Shown piece after piece: positions 35,619 through 47,130 of a DNA stretch of 64,000 nucleotides. The translations under genes and the position numbers were made by a program. This DNA is from Streptococcus downei MFe28 (lineage in GTDB: Bacteria; Bacillota; Bacilli; Lactobacillales; Streptococcaceae). The notes below the pieces were generated by a model, which was not told where the DNA came from, searched no databases, and saw only the letters and a program-made list of their open reading frames with translations. The first letter of the stretch is position 1. Every line of letters starts with the position of its first letter. The stretch lies in contig NZ_UHFA01000002.1 of the NCBI RefSeq assembly GCF_900459175.1, positions 930,001-994,000 on the forward strand. The letters run 5' to 3'.

Positions 35619-36213
35619 AGTCTTTCCTTTCATCAAAGAAGGTGTCAACTAAACCGTTAATCATGGTTTTGACCGCTCGGTCATAGTGGCGGCCAAAGTC
35701 TTCTGCGTGACTGGCCGAGGCTAGGATGATTTCGATGCTGACAAGGAGGTCATCAAGAGGAAGCTTGGGGCTCAGCACCAAGTCTTTTAAAAGTCTTTTG
35801 AGAGCTAATTTATCCTCGTTTAATAGCTTGGCTTGTAAGTTCTGGGGGAGACGCTGAATCATTTGCTCAAATTCTGGACCTGATAGATTCTGCAACCAAG
35901 GGTGGGTTTTAATTTCCTTTATGATGATGAAGAGAATTTTTTTAAGCTTCTCTTTTTCAGAAGTTCCTCCTAGCTTACTTATTTTCTGGGCCTTCTTGAG
36001 AATCCTTTCTTGTTCTTGATTGGTGACCGCAACAAAGAGCATTTCCTTAGAAGGAAAGAAGTGGTAGAAGCTCCCCTTTGCGATGCCAGCCTCTTTGACC
36101 AAATTGTCAATGGTGATTTTGTTGGGACGTCCCTCTCGCAACCTTTCTTCAAAAATGTTTATCAGTTTTTGGCGGATGTCGTTTTGTTGTTTGGTTGAAA
36201 ACTTTTTTCCCAT
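35611..36213 (-). CDS. TetR-family transcriptional regulator
   Basis: 200 residues. The N-terminal HTH (ITIDNLVKEAGIAKGSFYHFFPSKE, about residues 33-57) is typical of TetR; the C-terminal helical domain is unlike those I know by ligand. ATG follows AAAGGAGAAAAT. With the downstream membrane protein it forms a two-gene operon, likely autoregulated. Confidence 0.92.
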   Translation of the reverse strand: MGKKFSTKQQNDIRQKLINIFEERLREGRPNKITIDNLVKEAGIAKGSFYHFFPSKEMLFVAVTNQEQERILKKAQKISKLGGTSEKEKLKKILFIIIKEIKTHPWLQNLSGPEFEQMIQRLPQNLQAKLLNEDKLALKRLLKDLVLSPKLPLDDLLVSIEIILASASHAEDFGRHYDRAVKTMINGLVDTFFDERKDYE

Positions 36214-36372
36214 ATTTTCTCCTTTGAAAAATATCTGTGACCAAATTTATAAAAATAGTCATAGATAGTTTACAATATCCCCTAAAAAAAGTCAAATGCC
36301 AGTACTGATTCAACCTTTCAAAGGCTAGTTGAGATTTGCTATAATAAAAGCAAGAAAGTCGAGGCGATAAGC

Positions 36373-36864
36373 ATGGTAATTGACATTGAACACTATAAAG
36401 ATTTGGCTCAGCAAAAGCAAAAGGAGCACCGTAAGTTTTTGGCCAGCTTGAAAAAGAAGGCTCCCAAGAATTTGGATAAGCTGGTTCAGGAGATTCATAC
36501 TGAGGTCTTTGAGGAAATTGACTGTAGGCAGTGTGCCAACTGTTGTAAGAGCTTGGGTCCACTCTTTACCGAGGCTGATATTGAGCGGATTTCCAAGGCT
36601 TTTCGGATGAAACTGTCGGTTTTTGAAGGCACCTACCTACGGACTGATGAGGATGGGGACAAGGTTTTTCAGTCCATGCCCTGTCCTTTCTTAGGGAAGG
36701 ATAATCTCTGCTCCATTTATGAAATGCGCCCCAAGGCCTGTCGAGAATTTCCTCATACCGACCGCAAGAAGATTTATCAAATCAACCACCTGACCATCCA
36801 GAATACCTTGATTTGCCCCGCTGCCTATCTTTTTGTGGAAAAGCTCAAAGAGCGGTTGGGTTAG
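36373..36864 (+). CDS. YkgJ-family cysteine-cluster protein
   Basis: 163 residues. Cysteine pattern CRQCANCC near residue 55, then CPFLGKDNLCSIYEMRPKACREFP, the zinc- or iron-binding signature of YkgJ (CxxCxxCC). Function unknown; relatives are proposed Fe-S or zinc chaperones. TATAAT near 36340 and GAGGCGATAAGC precede the ATG. A terminator follows, then the coiA promoter. Confidence 0.88.
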   Translation: MVIDIEHYKDLAQQKQKEHRKFLASLKKKAPKNLDKLVQEIHTEVFEEIDCRQCANCCKSLGPLFTEADIERISKAFRMKLSVFEGTYLRTDEDGDKVFQSMPCPFLGKDNLCSIYEMRPKACREFPHTDRKKIYQINHLTIQNTLICPAAYLFVEKLKERLG

Positions 36865-36892
36865 TAAAATTTTAAAAATGATAAAATTGTTG

Positions 36893-36919
36893 AAACATCG
36901 TTGCTGGCGATGTTTTTTT
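36893..36919 (+). terminator. Terminator before coiA
   Basis: AAACATCG / CGATGTTT with a 7-base loop and seven T; the T tract adjoins the putative SigX site. Confidence 0.85.
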
Positions 36920-36931
36920 AATTTCCTTTCC

Positions 36932-36941
36932 CGAACAAATA
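36932..36941 (+). promoter_or_regulatory. Putative late-competence (SigX/ComX) promoter of coiA
   Basis: CGAACAAATA, identical to the site before comEA, 32 bases ahead of the coiA ATG and just after a T-rich tract. Confidence 0.55.
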
Positions 36942-36973
36942 GATGAGATTCTTTTCAAAAGGAGGAATGGTCT

Positions 36974-37981
36974 ATGCTGCTTGCTCGAGATAGGAAAGGA
37001 AATTTGATATCACTTTTGGAAGGTCTGCCCGAGGATGGTCAGGGGCCTTTTTGCTGTCCTGGTTGTGGGGGACAGGTGACTTTGAGAAAGGGGAAAATCA
37101 AGCGACCCTATTTTGCACATTTGTCTTTAGCAGACTGTCAATTTTTCTGGGAGAATGAGGGCCAGGAGCATCTAGGTCTCAAGGCAGCTCTTTATCGCTC
37201 GCTCAAGCCGGTCTGTCAGGTCAGGGTGGAAGTGGTTCTTCCAGACCTGCAACAGGTGGCTGACCTTCTGGTCAATGATAAGTTGGCTCTAGAAGTTCAA
37301 TGTTCCTCCTTGTCTAAAGAGAAGTTGGCAGATCGGACCAAGGCTTATCGCTCCCATGGTTTTCAGGTCCGTTGGCTTCTGGGTAAAAAGCTCTGGCTGG
37401 GCAAGTCTTTAACCGCCCTGCAAAAGGATTTCCTTTATTTCTCCGCCAATATGGGTTTTCATCTCTGGGAGTTGGATTTGGAGAGGCTTTGTTTACGGCT
37501 CAAGTACCTGATTTATGAGGACTGGCATGGAAGGGTTCATTATTTGGTCAAGGAATGTCCCTTTTCTGGCAACTGCTTGGCTTTTCTGCGCCAGCCCTAT
37601 GTCAGACAGGGGCTAGCTTCCTACGAGGTTGAGATGGACCAGAACCTGTTGACCTATATTCAGCGCCAGCTTTATGGCAGAAATCCCAAGTGGCTCAAGC
37701 GTCAAGCCCAGGCCTATGAGCAAGGGGAAAATCTTCTGGCTCGGTCCCTGGCTGATTATTATCCCCAGCTTAGGCCTCCTAAGGGTTCTTTTTGCCAAAT
37801 TGAAGGAGATTTGGCGGCTTTTGAGAAAAAGTTTTTGGCCTACTATCAGCTTGCTGAAAATAAGGCAGTGCAGGTTCTTTATTCACCAATTTTTTATGAT
37901 AAAATAGGAGAAAAAATAAAGAAGGAGAATCTTGTTGCAGGGGACAGTACTCAGCGACAGATAGCAAAAAATGGTAGATAA
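36974..37981 (+). CDS. coiA: Competence protein CoiA
   Basis: 335 residues. Zinc-finger-like CCPGCGG near the N-terminus, then the CoiA nuclease-like core ([52 protein letters not shown]), a PD-(D/E)XK-type fold. CoiA aids recombination of incoming single-stranded DNA with DprA and RecA. ATG follows AAAAGGAGGAATGGTCT. Its 3' end overlaps pepF by 11 bases, the conserved streptococcal order. Confidence 0.95.
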   Translation: MLLARDRKGNLISLLEGLPEDGQGPFCCPGCGGQVTLRKGKIKRPYFAHLSLADCQFFWENEGQEHLGLKAALYRSLKPVCQVRVEVVLPDLQQVADLLVNDKLALEVQCSSLSKEKLADRTKAYRSHGFQVRWLLGKKLWLGKSLTALQKDFLYFSANMGFHLWELDLERLCLRLKYLIYEDWHGRVHYLVKECPFSGNCLAFLRQPYVRQGLASYEVEMDQNLLTYIQRQLYGRNPKWLKRQAQAYEQGENLLARSLADYYPQLRPPKGSFCQIEGDLAAFEKKFLAYYQLAENKAVQVLYSPIFYDKIGEKIKKENLVAGDSTQRQIAKNGR

Positions 37982-39776
37982 TCGTGCTCATATTGACGAA
38001 AAATATAAATGGGATTTGACCAGTGTTTTTGCCAGCGACCAAGACTGGGAAACTGAATATCAGGATTTAGCTGAGGCGATCAAACAGGCTCAAGGCCTAT
38101 CAGGGCGTTTGGCTCAGTCAGCCCATAATTTATTGGTGGTAACCCAGACTTATTTGAATTTGGCCCGCCGTCTGGAGAAGGTCTATGTCTATGCTTCTAT
38201 GAAAAATGACCAGGACACGACCCTAGCAACCTACCAGGAATTAGCTGCCAAGGCCACTAGTCTATCTGCCAAATACAGTCAGGTCTTTGCCTTCTATGAG
38301 CCAGAAGTTCTGGCTTTAGGTGAGAGTAGGTTTGCTGAATTCTTGCAGGAGGAGCCCCAGCTTTCTACCTATGAGCACTTCTTTGATGAGCTTTTTTCTC
38401 AACAGGCTCATGTTCTCAGTCAAGAAAAAGAAGAACTCCTAGCCAATGCCCAAGAGGTTTTGGGGGCGGCAGCTGAGACTTATGAAATTTTGGATAATGC
38501 GGATGTGTCCTTTCCAAGTGTCTTGAACGAGGAAGGAGCGGAAGTTGAGCTGACTCACGGCAACTTTATCACTCTGATGGAATCAAAAGACAGAAGGGTT
38601 CGTCAAGAGGCTTATAAGGCCTACTATAGTATCTATCAGCAGTTTCAACACACCTATGCCAAGACCCTGGCGACAACTGTTAAGAGCCATAATTTTTCAG
38701 CCAAGGTTCGTCACTATTCGTCTGCTCGCCAGGCTGCCATGGAAGCCAATCACATTTCCCAAGCGGTTTATGAAACCCTACTTAAGACGGTTCACAAGTA
38801 TCTGCCACTTTTGCAGCGTTATATGAAAGTCCGTCAGGAGATTTTGGGACTAGATGACTTAAGGATGTACGATGTCTACACGCCCCTTTCAAGGTTAGAC
38901 ATGACCTATAGCTACGAAGAGGCTAAGGCCAAGGCCAAGCAGGTCTTATCAATTTTTGGTCCTGCCTATGAAGAACGAGTAGACCAGATTCTAACCCAGC
39001 GCTGGATTGATGTTGAGGCTAACAAGGGAAAACGATCAGGAGCCTATTCAGGTGGGGCCTATGATACCAAGGCTTTTATCCTGCTCAACTGGCAGGATAC
39101 CCTGGACAATCTCTACACCCTGGTCCATGAGATGGGCCACAGTATGCATTCGACCTTTACCCGAGAAAATCAGCCCTATGTCTACGGAGATTATTCTATC
39201 TTCTTGGCTGAGATTGCTTCGACGACCAATGAAAATATCATGACCGAGACCCTGCTTAAGGAAGCCAAGGACGACAAGGAACGCTTTGCCCTGCTCAATT
39301 ATTATCTGGACAGTTTCAAGGGGACGGTTTTTCGTCAGGCCCAGTTTGCGGAATTTGAGCAGGCCATCCATGTGGCCGATGCTAAAGGGGAAGTTTTGAC
39401 CAGCCAGTATCTCAATGGCCTCTATGCCGACCTCAATCAGACCTACTATGGTCTAGCTAAGGAAGACAATCCAGAGATTCAGTACGAATGGGCTCGAATT
39501 CCCCATTTTTACTACAATTTCTATGTCTATCAATATGCGACAGGCTTTGCGGCAGCCAGCTGTCTGGCTGAGAAAATTGTTCATGGTGACCAGACCAATA
39601 AGGACCGCTATCTGGACTACCTCAAGGCTGGCAGTTCAGCCTATCCCTTGGAAGTCATTGTCAAGGCGGGAGTGGATATGACCCAACCCGACTACCTAGA
39701 GGCAGCCTTTCAGGTCTTCGCCAAGCGCCTGGAAGAACTAGAGATCCTAGTCAAAAAGGGTGTGCATAAGGATTAG
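37971..39776 (+). CDS. pepF: Oligoendopeptidase F
   Basis: 601 residues, the M3B family length. The zinc motif HEMGH begins at residue 386, with the downstream Glu in [12 protein letters not shown]. It hydrolyses cytosolic oligopeptides of about 7-17 residues. It starts inside the end of coiA, so it is translationally coupled and probably induced during competence by read-through. Confidence 0.97.
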   Translation: MVDNRAHIDEKYKWDLTSVFASDQDWETEYQDLAEAIKQAQGLSGRLAQSAHNLLVVTQTYLNLARRLEKVYVYASMKNDQDTTLATYQELAAKATSLSAKYSQVFAFYEPEVLALGESRFAEFLQEEPQLSTYEHFFDELFSQQAHVLSQEKEELLANAQEVLGAAAETYEILDNADVSFPSVLNEEGAEVELTHGNFITLMESKDRRVRQEAYKAYYSIYQQFQHTYAKTLATTVKSHNFSAKVRHYSSARQAAMEANHISQAVYETLLKTVHKYLPLLQRYMKVRQEILGLDDLRMYDVYTPLSRLDMTYSYEEAKAKAKQVLSIFGPAYEERVDQILTQRWIDVEANKGKRSGAYSGGAYDTKAFILLNWQDTLDNLYTLVHEMGHSMHSTFTRENQPYVYGDYSIFLAEIASTTNENIMTETLLKEAKDDKERFALLNYYLDSFKGTVFRQAQFAEFEQAIHVADAKGEVLTSQYLNGLYADLNQTYYGLAKEDNPEIQYEWARIPHFYYNFYVYQYATGFAAASCLAEKIVHGDQTNKDRYLDYLKAGSSAYPLEVIVKAGVDMTQPDYLEAAFQVFAKRLEELEILVKKGVHKD

Positions 39777-39816
39777 AAAAGTGAGAAAAAAAGGAAGGTA
39801 TGATTAGGAGAAGGAT

Positions 39817-40525
39817 ATGAAGGTTTATAAAGTAAGTTACATGCGAGAACTCTTTCTTTGTGGGATACTTCTAGTTGTAGGACTCTTCGGGTTAGCTCAG
39901 TTAAATTTTATCCAACAGAGCAATCAAAATTATAGAAGTCCCGATGAAGAGTGGGTCAGTAAACGTCCCAAGATGTCAGCAGACTCCGCCACTAAGGGTT
40001 TAATTAAGTCAATGGGGGGAAAAGAAGAGGATGCTCAACAAGTAGTTGATACCTATAATAGCAGTATTGAGAACGAAAAAACTTGGTTTGAAAAATCTAG
40101 GCAAGAAAGACTAGCTAAAGCAAATCAGGACTTTGGCCAAATGACTATAGCTTTTGGATTTTTGTTTTTCTTGTCTATTGGATTGGCCTGGGCTCATTAT
40201 CGAGAGCCTTTTTCACTCAGACTTAACCCAGGATTTATTGAGATTAAACCCAGACTTTTTAGTAAGCCCATCAGTATTCCCTATAGTTCACTTAAGCAGA
40301 TTCGATATGACATTCAAATTATCCCAGGTTATCCCAGGTTATGAAAATAGTTTATATAGTTTTACTAGAGGGGTTCGTCTGAGGAAGTTTCTCTATTTTG
40401 ACGACCTCCAAGACAAGGAAATTACGAGTATTTCACTCAGCCGAGTTGCAGGTGCTAATTTCAACGACTTGTATGCTGAAATTTCTAAGCTAGCTCCTAA
40501 TCTTAAATGGGTTTATCCTGATTAA
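39817..40525 (+). pseudogene. Membrane protein with PH-like domain, frameshifted by a 10-bp duplication
   Basis: Frame 1 (39817-40344) gives an N-terminal helix, a polar loop, a second helix near residues 110-127 and the start of a beta-rich domain (RLNPGFIEIKPRLFSKPISI). It stops just after a tandem repeat of ATCCCAGGTT. Removing one copy restores IIPGYENSLYSF and joins the rest to 40525 (about 232 residues). The C-terminal part looks PH-like (bacterial YdbT/YcxB style). ATG follows TAGGAGAAGGAT. Confidence 0.88.
40321..40340. repeat. Perfect 10-bp tandem duplication causing a frameshift
   Basis: ATCCCAGGTT twice head to tail. One copy gives an open frame; two shift it by one base. Slippage could reverse it. 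Confidence 0.9.
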
Positions 40526-40611
40526 TCTTCCTATTCGACAAATTGCTAGCAGAGAGGGTCAAGATTTTGACTTTCTTTTAATCTTTAAAAATAAAATTTC
40601 ATCAGGTTTTC

Positions 40612-40665
40612 TAAAAACGTTTACATGGCTTAGGGCCTGATTTTTAGGGGAATTCATGCTATAAT
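40612..40665 (+). promoter_or_regulatory. typA promoter with possible cre site
   Basis: TGC-TATAAT at 40657-40665. Upstream, 40612-40626 read on the minus strand (ATGTAAACGTTTTTA) fits cre except at one consensus position and overlaps the -35 region. Confidence 0.45.
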
Positions 40666-40703
40666 AAAAAGGTTGAAATATTATAAATGTAATCGAGGAA
40701 AAC

Positions 40704-42551
40704 ATGATTAAACTTAGAGAAGATATTCGTAATGTTGCTATTATCGCCCACGTTGACCATGGGAAAACGACTCTTGTTGATGAACTCTTGAAGCAATCCC
40801 ACACCTTGGATGAGCGTAAGGAGTTGCAAGAGCGAGCTATGGACTCCAATGATTTGGAAAAAGAACGTGGCATCACTATCTTGGCTAAAAATACAGCTGT
40901 GGCCTACAATGGTACCCGTATCAATATCATGGATACCCCAGGACACGCCGACTTCGGTGGTGAAGTTGAGCGGATTATGAAGATGGTTGATGGGGTTGTC
41001 TTGGTCGTAGATGCCTACGAAGGAACCATGCCCCAGACCCGTTTTGTTTTGAAGAAGGCCTTGGAACAAAACCTGACCCCAATCGTGGTGGTTAATAAAA
41101 TTGACAAGCCAGCTGCTCGTCCAGCAGAAGTTGTTGACGAAGTACTGGAACTTTTCATTGAGTTGGGTGCTGATGACGAGCAATTGGACTTCCCAGTAGT
41201 TTACGCCTCAGCTATCAATGGAACCTCATCTCTGTCCGACAATCCAGCGGATCAAGAGCACACTATGGCTCCCGTCTTTGATACCATTGTTGACCACATT
41301 CCAGCTCCAGTAGATAATTCTGACGAACCCCTGCAATTCCAAGTCTCACTTTTGGACTACAATGACTTCGTTGGTCGGATTGGTATCGGCCGTGTCTTCC
41401 GCGGTAAAATCAAGGTCGGTGACCAAGTTACCCTGTCTAAATTGGACGGAACCACCAAGAACTTCCGTGTTACCAAGCTCTTTGGTTTCTTCGGTCTTGA
41501 ACGTCGGGAAATCGAGGAAGCTAAGGCCGGTGATTTGATTGCCGTGTCTGGTATGGAAGATATCTTCGTCGGTGAAACCATCACCCCAACCGATGCGGTT
41601 GAACCTCTGCCAATTCTGCACATTGACGAGCCAACCCTGCAAATGACCTTCTTGGCTAATAACTCTCCATTTGCTGGTCGTGAAGGAAAATGGGTAACCT
41701 CTCGTAAGGTTGAAGAACGTCTCTTGGCTGAATTGCAGACCGATGTTTCCTTGCGAGTTGACCCAACAGATTCCCCTGATAAATGGATTGTTTCTGGTCG
41801 GGGAGAATTGCACCTGTCCATCCTGATTGAAACCATGCGTCGGGAAGGCTATGAATTGCAAGTTTCTCGTCCCGAAGTTATCATCAAGGAAATTGATGGG
41901 GTCAAGTGCGAGCCTTTCGAACGTGTCCAAATTGATACGCCTGAAGAATACCAAGGGTCTATCATCCAATCCCTTTCTGAGCGTAAGGGTGATATGTTGG
42001 ATATGCAAATGGTTGGCAATGGCCAAACCCGTCTGGTATTCCTGATTCCAGCCCGTGGCTTGATTGGTTACTCAACAGAATTCCTTTCCATGACTCGTGG
42101 TTACGGTATTATGAACCATACCTTTGACCAATACCTGCCAGTTGTTCCTGGCGAAATTTCTGGTCGCCACCGTGGGGCTTTGGTTTCTATCGATAATGGT
42201 AAGGCAACCACCTATTCCATCATGCGGATTGAAGAACGGGGAACTATTTTCGTCAACCCAGGTACCGAAGTTTATGAAGGAATGATTGTTGGGGAAAATG
42301 CCCGCGACAATGACCTTGGGGTTAATATTACAACAGCTAAGCAGATGACCAATGTCCGTTCCGCAACCAAGGACCAAACGGCTGTTATCAAGACACCTCG
42401 GATTTTGACCTTGGAAGAGTCTCTGGAATTCCTCAACGATGATGAATATATGGAAGTAACGCCAGAATCTATCCGTTTGCGTAAGCAAATCCTGAACAAG
42501 GCAGCCCGCGATAAGGCCAACAAAAAGAAAAAAGCGGCAGCGGCTGAATAA
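40704..42551 (+). CDS. typA: Ribosome-associated GTPase TypA/BipA
   Basis: 615 residues. G1 AHVDHGKTT near residue 16, the switch II region [17 protein letters not shown]4 NKID, then EF-G-like domains II/III/V and the TypA-specific C-terminal domain ([20 protein letters not shown]). TypA helps 50S assembly and growth under stress or cold. The tail is Lys/Ala-rich. ATG follows ATCGAGGAAAAC. Confidence 0.97.
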   Translation: MIKLREDIRNVAIIAHVDHGKTTLVDELLKQSHTLDERKELQERAMDSNDLEKERGITILAKNTAVAYNGTRINIMDTPGHADFGGEVERIMKMVDGVVLVVDAYEGTMPQTRFVLKKALEQNLTPIVVVNKIDKPAARPAEVVDEVLELFIELGADDEQLDFPVVYASAINGTSSLSDNPADQEHTMAPVFDTIVDHIPAPVDNSDEPLQFQVSLLDYNDFVGRIGIGRVFRGKIKVGDQVTLSKLDGTTKNFRVTKLFGFFGLERREIEEAKAGDLIAVSGMEDIFVGETITPTDAVEPLPILHIDEPTLQMTFLANNSPFAGREGKWVTSRKVEERLLAELQTDVSLRVDPTDSPDKWIVSGRGELHLSILIETMRREGYELQVSRPEVIIKEIDGVKCEPFERVQIDTPEEYQGSIIQSLSERKGDMLDMQMVGNGQTRLVFLIPARGLIGYSTEFLSMTRGYGIMNHTFDQYLPVVPGEISGRHRGALVSIDNGKATTYSIMRIEERGTIFVNPGTEVYEGMIVGENARDNDLGVNITTAKQMTNVRSATKDQTAVIKTPRILTLEESLEFLNDDEYMEVTPESIRLRKQILNKAARDKANKKKKAAAAE

Positions 42552-42686
42552 GGCATAGACTAGCAGGCCTGTGCTAGGTGACTTAACGGCCCTTGACTAG
42601 CTAGCTTTTGCTTAATCGCTAAGAGTCTTAGACCGAGGTTTGCCAGTTCCAAGTCCTAGTCAATTTTTCCTTAGGAGGGTCAAGCA

Positions 42687-42989
42687 ATGTTTTACTTATT
42701 TGTGGCCATCTTGATTGCCATCTATTATTTCTTTGCGGCTCCTAAGACCGTAAAAAATACCATGAATATGATTTCGACCATGGGAATAATTGCAGTTCTG
42801 CTGGTCATGTCGATTCTTGGTTTTGTTAAATTGATTCAATCGCCTCCCGAAGTCTTTGTGGCCTTAGCTATGCTGGGACTAGCTTATTTTAGCCTGCGGG
42901 ATGTCCTAGACCTCTCAAGCCGGCCCAACAAGCACCGCAAACTTCTGGTTGGTTTAAAGGATTACCTTGTCAATCATTTTAGAGCCTAA
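42687..42989 (+). CDS. DUF3165 family membrane protein
   Basis: 100 residues, three hydrophobic segments and a basic C-terminus. DUF3165 is a streptococcal family found between typA and murD, as here; function unknown. ATG follows CTTAGGAGGGTCAAGCA. A terminator begins at its stop codon. Confidence 0.85.
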   Translation: MFYLFVAILIAIYYFFAAPKTVKNTMNMISTMGIIAVLLVMSILGFVKLIQSPPEVFVALAMLGLAYFSLRDVLDLSSRPNKHRKLLVGLKDYLVNHFRA

Positions 42990-43014
42990 AAAGGAGCCTC
43001 AGGGCTTCTTTTTT
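42988..43014 (+). terminator. DUF3165 terminator
   Basis: AAAAGGAGCC pairs with GGCTTCTTTT (one G-U), then a T run. Confidence 0.8.
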
Positions 43015-43059
43015 AGAGCTCTAAATTTAAGACTTAGTTTGGGACCTAGAAATCTCTTC

Positions 43060-43250
43060 TAGTAGATTTTATTCCCGCTTTGAAGGGAAAAGCTGGTCGA
43101 CCTTGTCTGCTATGGCATAGCAATAGCTTGTTCGATTTTGCCAGCCCCTTTGCACTAGTGGAGGAGAAAGCCAGTTCACTTTGGAGGCTGGTATTTAGCT
43201 CCAAGTGCATTAGCACTTAGGGGTCACCTCACCCTAATGCTAGGCTTGAA
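43060..43250. other. Hairpin-rich non-coding DNA before murD
   Basis: The 42990-43307 gap has no gene. It holds GCTGG...CCAGC enclosing CTATGGCATAG (43092-43145) and AAGTGCATTAGCACTT (43203-43218). It does not carry the BOX-like ends or core. A TATACT box near 43284 probably serves murD. Confidence 0.5.
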
Positions 43251-43307
43251 AAAGAGGCTGATTAAGGGTAAAATAAAGGGAACTATACTAGTTGGAAGTG
43301 GACTTAT

Positions 43308-44663
43308 ATGAAAGCGATTAAAGACTTTGAAAACAAGAAGGTGCTGGTCTTGGGACTAGCCCGTTCAGGCGAGGCTGCAGCTCGCCTCTTATCAAAATTA
43401 GGAGCTATTGTGACTGTTAATGATGGCAAGCCTTTTGAGGAAAATCCTTCGGCCCAAGCACTTCTTGAAGAAGGTATCAAGGTTATCTGTGGTCACCACC
43501 CCCTTGAACTCCTTGACGAAGATTTTGCGGTTATGATTAAGAACCCAGGGATTCGCTATGATAACCCCATGGTAAAAAGGGCCTTGGAAAAAGGTATCCC
43601 AGTCTACACCGAGGTAGAGTTGGCCTACCGGATTTCTGAAAGTCCCATTATTGGTATCTCAGGGTCCAACGGGAAAACAACAACAACAACCATGATTGCT
43701 GATGTCTTGAATGCAGGAGGCCAATCAGCCCTCCTATCAGGAAATATTGGTTTTCCAGCTTCAGAAGTAGCCATGACGGCGACAGACCAGGATACGCTGG
43801 TTATGGAACTGTCTTCCTTCCAACTGATGGGAGTTGAGACCTTCCATCCCCATATGGCTGTCATTACCAATCTTATGCCAACCCATATTGACTACCATGG
43901 AACTTTTGAGGAATACGTGGCAGCCAAGTGGCACCTGCAAGATCAGATGACTGCTGATGACTACCTAATTCTTAATTTTAATCAGGACTTAGCCAAAGAC
44001 TTGGCGACTAAGACCCAGGCGACAGTTGTCCCATTTTCAACCCAGGAAGAGGTGGACGGGGCCTATCTCAAGGAAGGCTATCTCTACTTCAAAGGTGAAC
44101 AGGTCATGGCGGCTGATTCTATCGGCGTGCCAGGCAGTCACAATGTTGAAAATGCCCTAGCAACCATTGCCGTTGCTAAGCTGTCTGGAATTGCTAATGA
44201 AGTGATTGCTGAGACCTTGGCAAGTTTTGGTGGGGTTAAGCACCGTTTGCAATCCTTAGGGCAAGTCCAGGGCGTTGCCTTCTACAATGATTCTAAATCC
44301 ACTAATATCCTGGCCACCCAAAAGGCTCTATCTGGCTTTGACAATAGCAAGGTCATCCTGATTGCTGGTGGCTTGGATCGAGGCAATGAATTTGACGAAT
44401 TAGTGCCAGATATCACTGGGCTGAAGAAAATGGTCATTTTGGGCCAATCAGCTCCACGGTTGAAACGGGCAGCGGATAAGGCTGGCGTTCCCTATCTGGA
44501 GGCTAAGGATGTCAAGGAGGCTACTCGGATTGCCTTTGAAGAGGCCGCATCTGGCGATGTTGTACTCCTCAGCCCTGCCAACGCTTCCTGGGATATGTAT
44601 AAGAATTTTGAAGTGCGGGGCGATGACTTTATCGCAGCCTTTGAAGGCTTAAAGGGAGAGTAA
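43308..44663 (+). CDS. murD: UDP-N-acetylmuramoylalanine--D-glutamate ligase
   Basis: 451 residues. N-terminal Rossmann domain ([19 protein letters not shown]), ATP-binding [12 protein letters not shown] near residues 116-127, and the C-terminal ligase domain ([35 protein letters not shown]). It adds D-Glu to UDP-MurNAc-L-Ala in the cytosol. First gene of the murD-murG-divIB cluster; murG follows 2 bases later. Confidence 0.98.
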   Translation: MKAIKDFENKKVLVLGLARSGEAAARLLSKLGAIVTVNDGKPFEENPSAQALLEEGIKVICGHHPLELLDEDFAVMIKNPGIRYDNPMVKRALEKGIPVYTEVELAYRISESPIIGISGSNGKTTTTTMIADVLNAGGQSALLSGNIGFPASEVAMTATDQDTLVMELSSFQLMGVETFHPHMAVITNLMPTHIDYHGTFEEYVAAKWHLQDQMTADDYLILNFNQDLAKDLATKTQATVVPFSTQEEVDGAYLKEGYLYFKGEQVMAADSIGVPGSHNVENALATIAVAKLSGIANEVIAETLASFGGVKHRLQSLGQVQGVAFYNDSKSTNILATQKALSGFDNSKVILIAGGLDRGNEFDELVPDITGLKKMVILGQSAPRLKRAADKAGVPYLEAKDVKEATRIAFEEAASGDVVLLSPANASWDMYKNFEVRGDDFIAAFEGLKGE

Positions 44664-44665
44664 GC

Positions 44666-45739
44666 ATGGCTAAAAAAATCGTCTTTACTGGTGGTGGGAC
44701 CGTTGGCCATGTCACCCTTAACCTCATTCTCATTCCTAAGTTTTTAAAAGATGGCTGGGAAGTCCACTATATTGGTGACAAACATGGCATTGAGCATCAG
44801 GAACTGACCAAGTCAGGCTTGGATGTCAAATTCCATAGCATTGCTACAGGAAAATTGCGCCGCTACTTTTCTTTTCAGAATATGTTAGACGTCTTCAAGG
44901 TTGCTTGGGGTGTCCTGCAATCTTTGGCAATCATTGCCAAAATCAGACCCCAGGCCCTCTTTTCTAAGGGAGGCTTTGTCTCGGTTCCTCCTGTTGTGGC
45001 AGCTAAGTTGTTAAGAGTACCGGTCTTCGTTCATGAATCAGACCTCTCCATGGGGCTGGCCAATCGGATTGCCTACAAATTTGCGACAAGGATGTTTACT
45101 ACCTTTGACCAGGGCAAAAGTTTGACCAAGGCCCAGCATGTGGGGGCCATTACCAAGGTCAATCAGTCCAAGCAAGAAGACACAGAACCAGAAGAAATCG
45201 AGAAAGTTAAAGCTGCCTTTGATCCAAATTTGCGAACCCTGCTCTTTATTGGGGGGTCTGCTGGGGCTAAGGTCTTCAATGACTTTATCAGCAATAATCC
45301 CAATCTGACTAAGTCCTACAATGTTATCAATATTTCTGGGGATAAGAGTCTCAACGGTCTCAGCCAAAATCTCTACCGTATTGATTACGTGACTGACCTC
45401 TACCAACCCCTGATGAACTTGGCGGATGTGGTTATCACTCGCGGTGGTTCCAATACGATTTTTGAACTGCTGGCCATGCAAAAGCTCCACATTATTGTTC
45501 CTCTGGGCAGGGAAGCCAGTCGGGGCGATCAGTTGGAAAATGCAGCCTATTTTGAAAAGAAGGGATATGCTGTCCAACTCTTGGAACCTGATTTGACTCT
45601 GGAAAATCTGGAAGCTAAACTTGATCAGGTCTTGGCCAAGAAAGACACTTACCGGTCTGCCATGGCCGAGACGACAGAACTCAAATCACCTGATGAGTTC
45701 TATCAACTATTAAGCTCGGCTATTGCCCCCAAAAAATAA
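44666..45739 (+). CDS. murG: UDP-GlcNAc--lipid I GlcNAc transferase MurG
   Basis: 357 residues. GT-B glycosyltransferase: the N-terminal loop [14 protein letters not shown], a second Gly-rich loop [13 protein letters not shown], and the donor-binding [15 protein letters not shown]. It makes lipid II at the inner membrane face. ATG follows AAAGGGAGAGTAAGC inside the end of murD. TVGHVTLN rather than TAGHVxPN is usual for streptococci. Confidence 0.97.
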   Translation: MAKKIVFTGGGTVGHVTLNLILIPKFLKDGWEVHYIGDKHGIEHQELTKSGLDVKFHSIATGKLRRYFSFQNMLDVFKVAWGVLQSLAIIAKIRPQALFSKGGFVSVPPVVAAKLLRVPVFVHESDLSMGLANRIAYKFATRMFTTFDQGKSLTKAQHVGAITKVNQSKQEDTEPEEIEKVKAAFDPNLRTLLFIGGSAGAKVFNDFISNNPNLTKSYNVINISGDKSLNGLSQNLYRIDYVTDLYQPLMNLADVVITRGGSNTIFELLAMQKLHIIVPLGREASRGDQLENAAYFEKKGYAVQLLEPDLTLENLEAKLDQVLAKKDTYRSAMAETTELKSPDEFYQLLSSAIAPKK

Positions 45740-45779
45740 TCAAGACTCCCAGTTCGTTTTTGTCTAAAAGGAGAAAATC

Positions 45780-46994
45780 TTGGCGAAAAAATCAAAAGAT
45801 AAAAAAAATCAAAAGCAAGAGCAAGCTCCTCTGACCGAGTGGCAGAAACGCAATCTTGACTTTTTGAAGCAAAGGGAAAAAGAGAAAAAGGAGCAGGAGA
45901 AGCTCAAAAAAGAGCTGGCAGATAAAAAGCGAGCTCGTCTCCAGGCCAATTCTACTAAAAGAGAGGATGGGTTTGAAAGGGAGAAGAACTCCCCAAAGAA
46001 GAAGGCTAACTCAAGCAAGACCATCTCCAACAAGAAGGGCAAGTCCGTCAAGCAGCCTCCGGTCAAGCCTCTTCCTAAGAAGAGAAAGCCTAAGACTAAG
46101 TCAACCAAGTTTAAGCGACGGATGACCAGTATCTTGCTACCTGCTTTCCTGGGGATTCTCTTAGCCATTTACATGCTGACGCCTTTGAGTAAGATTAAGC
46201 AGGTGACGGTGGATGGGGCCAATCGCACCAATAGCCAGTCGGTTCTAAAGGCTTCTGGTCTCAAAGACAGTGATTATACCCTGGCGACAATTTTTAATCG
46301 CTCGAAATTGGCCCAGTCCGTTAGTAAAAATGATGTCTGGGTCAAGTCAGCCCAGGTGGATTACCGTTTTCCTTTCACCTTCACCATCAAGGTTAAGGAA
46401 TATAGTATTGTCGCCTATGCCCAGACTGACCAGGGCTATGTGCCAATTTTAGAGAGTGGAACCCGTCTTGATAGTGTTGAAGCTACAGACTTACCTGACA
46501 AATTTACCACCATCAATCTAAAAAATGGCAAGTATCTGTCCAGTCTGATTAAAAAATTGACCAAGATGGATAAAGCCTTGATTTCAGAGATTAAGGTTAT
46601 CACCTTGGCGGATTCGAAGACAACTCCTGACTTGCTCAATCTAGAAATGCAAGATGGCAATACGGTCCGAGTTCCCCTGTCACAAATTGACAAGAAGCTC
46701 CCTTACTACGATAAGATTAAGGGAAGTCTCAAGGACAATAAAATTGTCGACATGGAAGTGGGAATTTTTGCGACGAGTGATAACGCTCAGACCAGCGACA
46801 ATAGTTCAGAAGTCTCTTCCGACCAGGACTCTAATCCGTCCGGTGAGGAGAATCAAGATAATAACCAAAATCAGGATGCCAATCAAAATCAAGATTCTAA
46901 TCAGGGTCAGGACCAAAACCAGGCTGAGGATGCTAATGCCTCGCAAACCGAGAATTCGGACCAGACCAATGATGATCAAGCCCCTAATCAGTAG
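45780..46994 (+). CDS. divIB: Cell division protein DivIB/FtsQ
   Basis: 404 residues. Long basic, Lys-rich cytosolic head (residues 1-115), one membrane helix (about 117-137), POTRA domain (IKQVTVDGANRTNSQSVLKA), beta domain, and a C-terminal tail of about 60 residues rich in Asn, Gln, Asp and Ser. It links FtsL/DivIC to the divisome. The start is TTG, after AAAAGGAGAAAATC. The length of the low-complexity tail is probably variable between strains. Confidence 0.95.
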   Translation: MAKKSKDKKNQKQEQAPLTEWQKRNLDFLKQREKEKKEQEKLKKELADKKRARLQANSTKREDGFEREKNSPKKKANSSKTISNKKGKSVKQPPVKPLPKKRKPKTKSTKFKRRMTSILLPAFLGILLAIYMLTPLSKIKQVTVDGANRTNSQSVLKASGLKDSDYTLATIFNRSKLAQSVSKNDVWVKSAQVDYRFPFTFTIKVKEYSIVAYAQTDQGYVPILESGTRLDSVEATDLPDKFTTINLKNGKYLSSLIKKLTKMDKALISEIKVITLADSKTTPDLLNLEMQDGNTVRVPLSQIDKKLPYYDKIKGSLKDNKIVDMEVGIFATSDNAQTSDNSSEVSSDQDSNPSGEENQDNNQNQDANQNQDSNQGQDQNQAEDANASQTENSDQTNDDQAPNQ

Positions 46995-47034
46995 CTCCCT
47001 CTAGTGGACTTTGGAAGAAGCATCTGATAAAAAG

Positions 47035-47087
47035 AAAAAGCGAATGATAGAAGTTCTTGTTAAAGGCTCCTATCATTCGCTTTTTAT
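47035..47087 (+). terminator. divIB terminator
   Basis: AAAAAGCGAATGATAG pairs perfectly with CTATCATTCGCTTTTT around a 19-base loop. Confidence 0.9.
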
Positions 47088-47130
47088 TAGTTCAAAAATC
47101 CATAAGGCTTTTAAAGATTTCCAATAGGTT

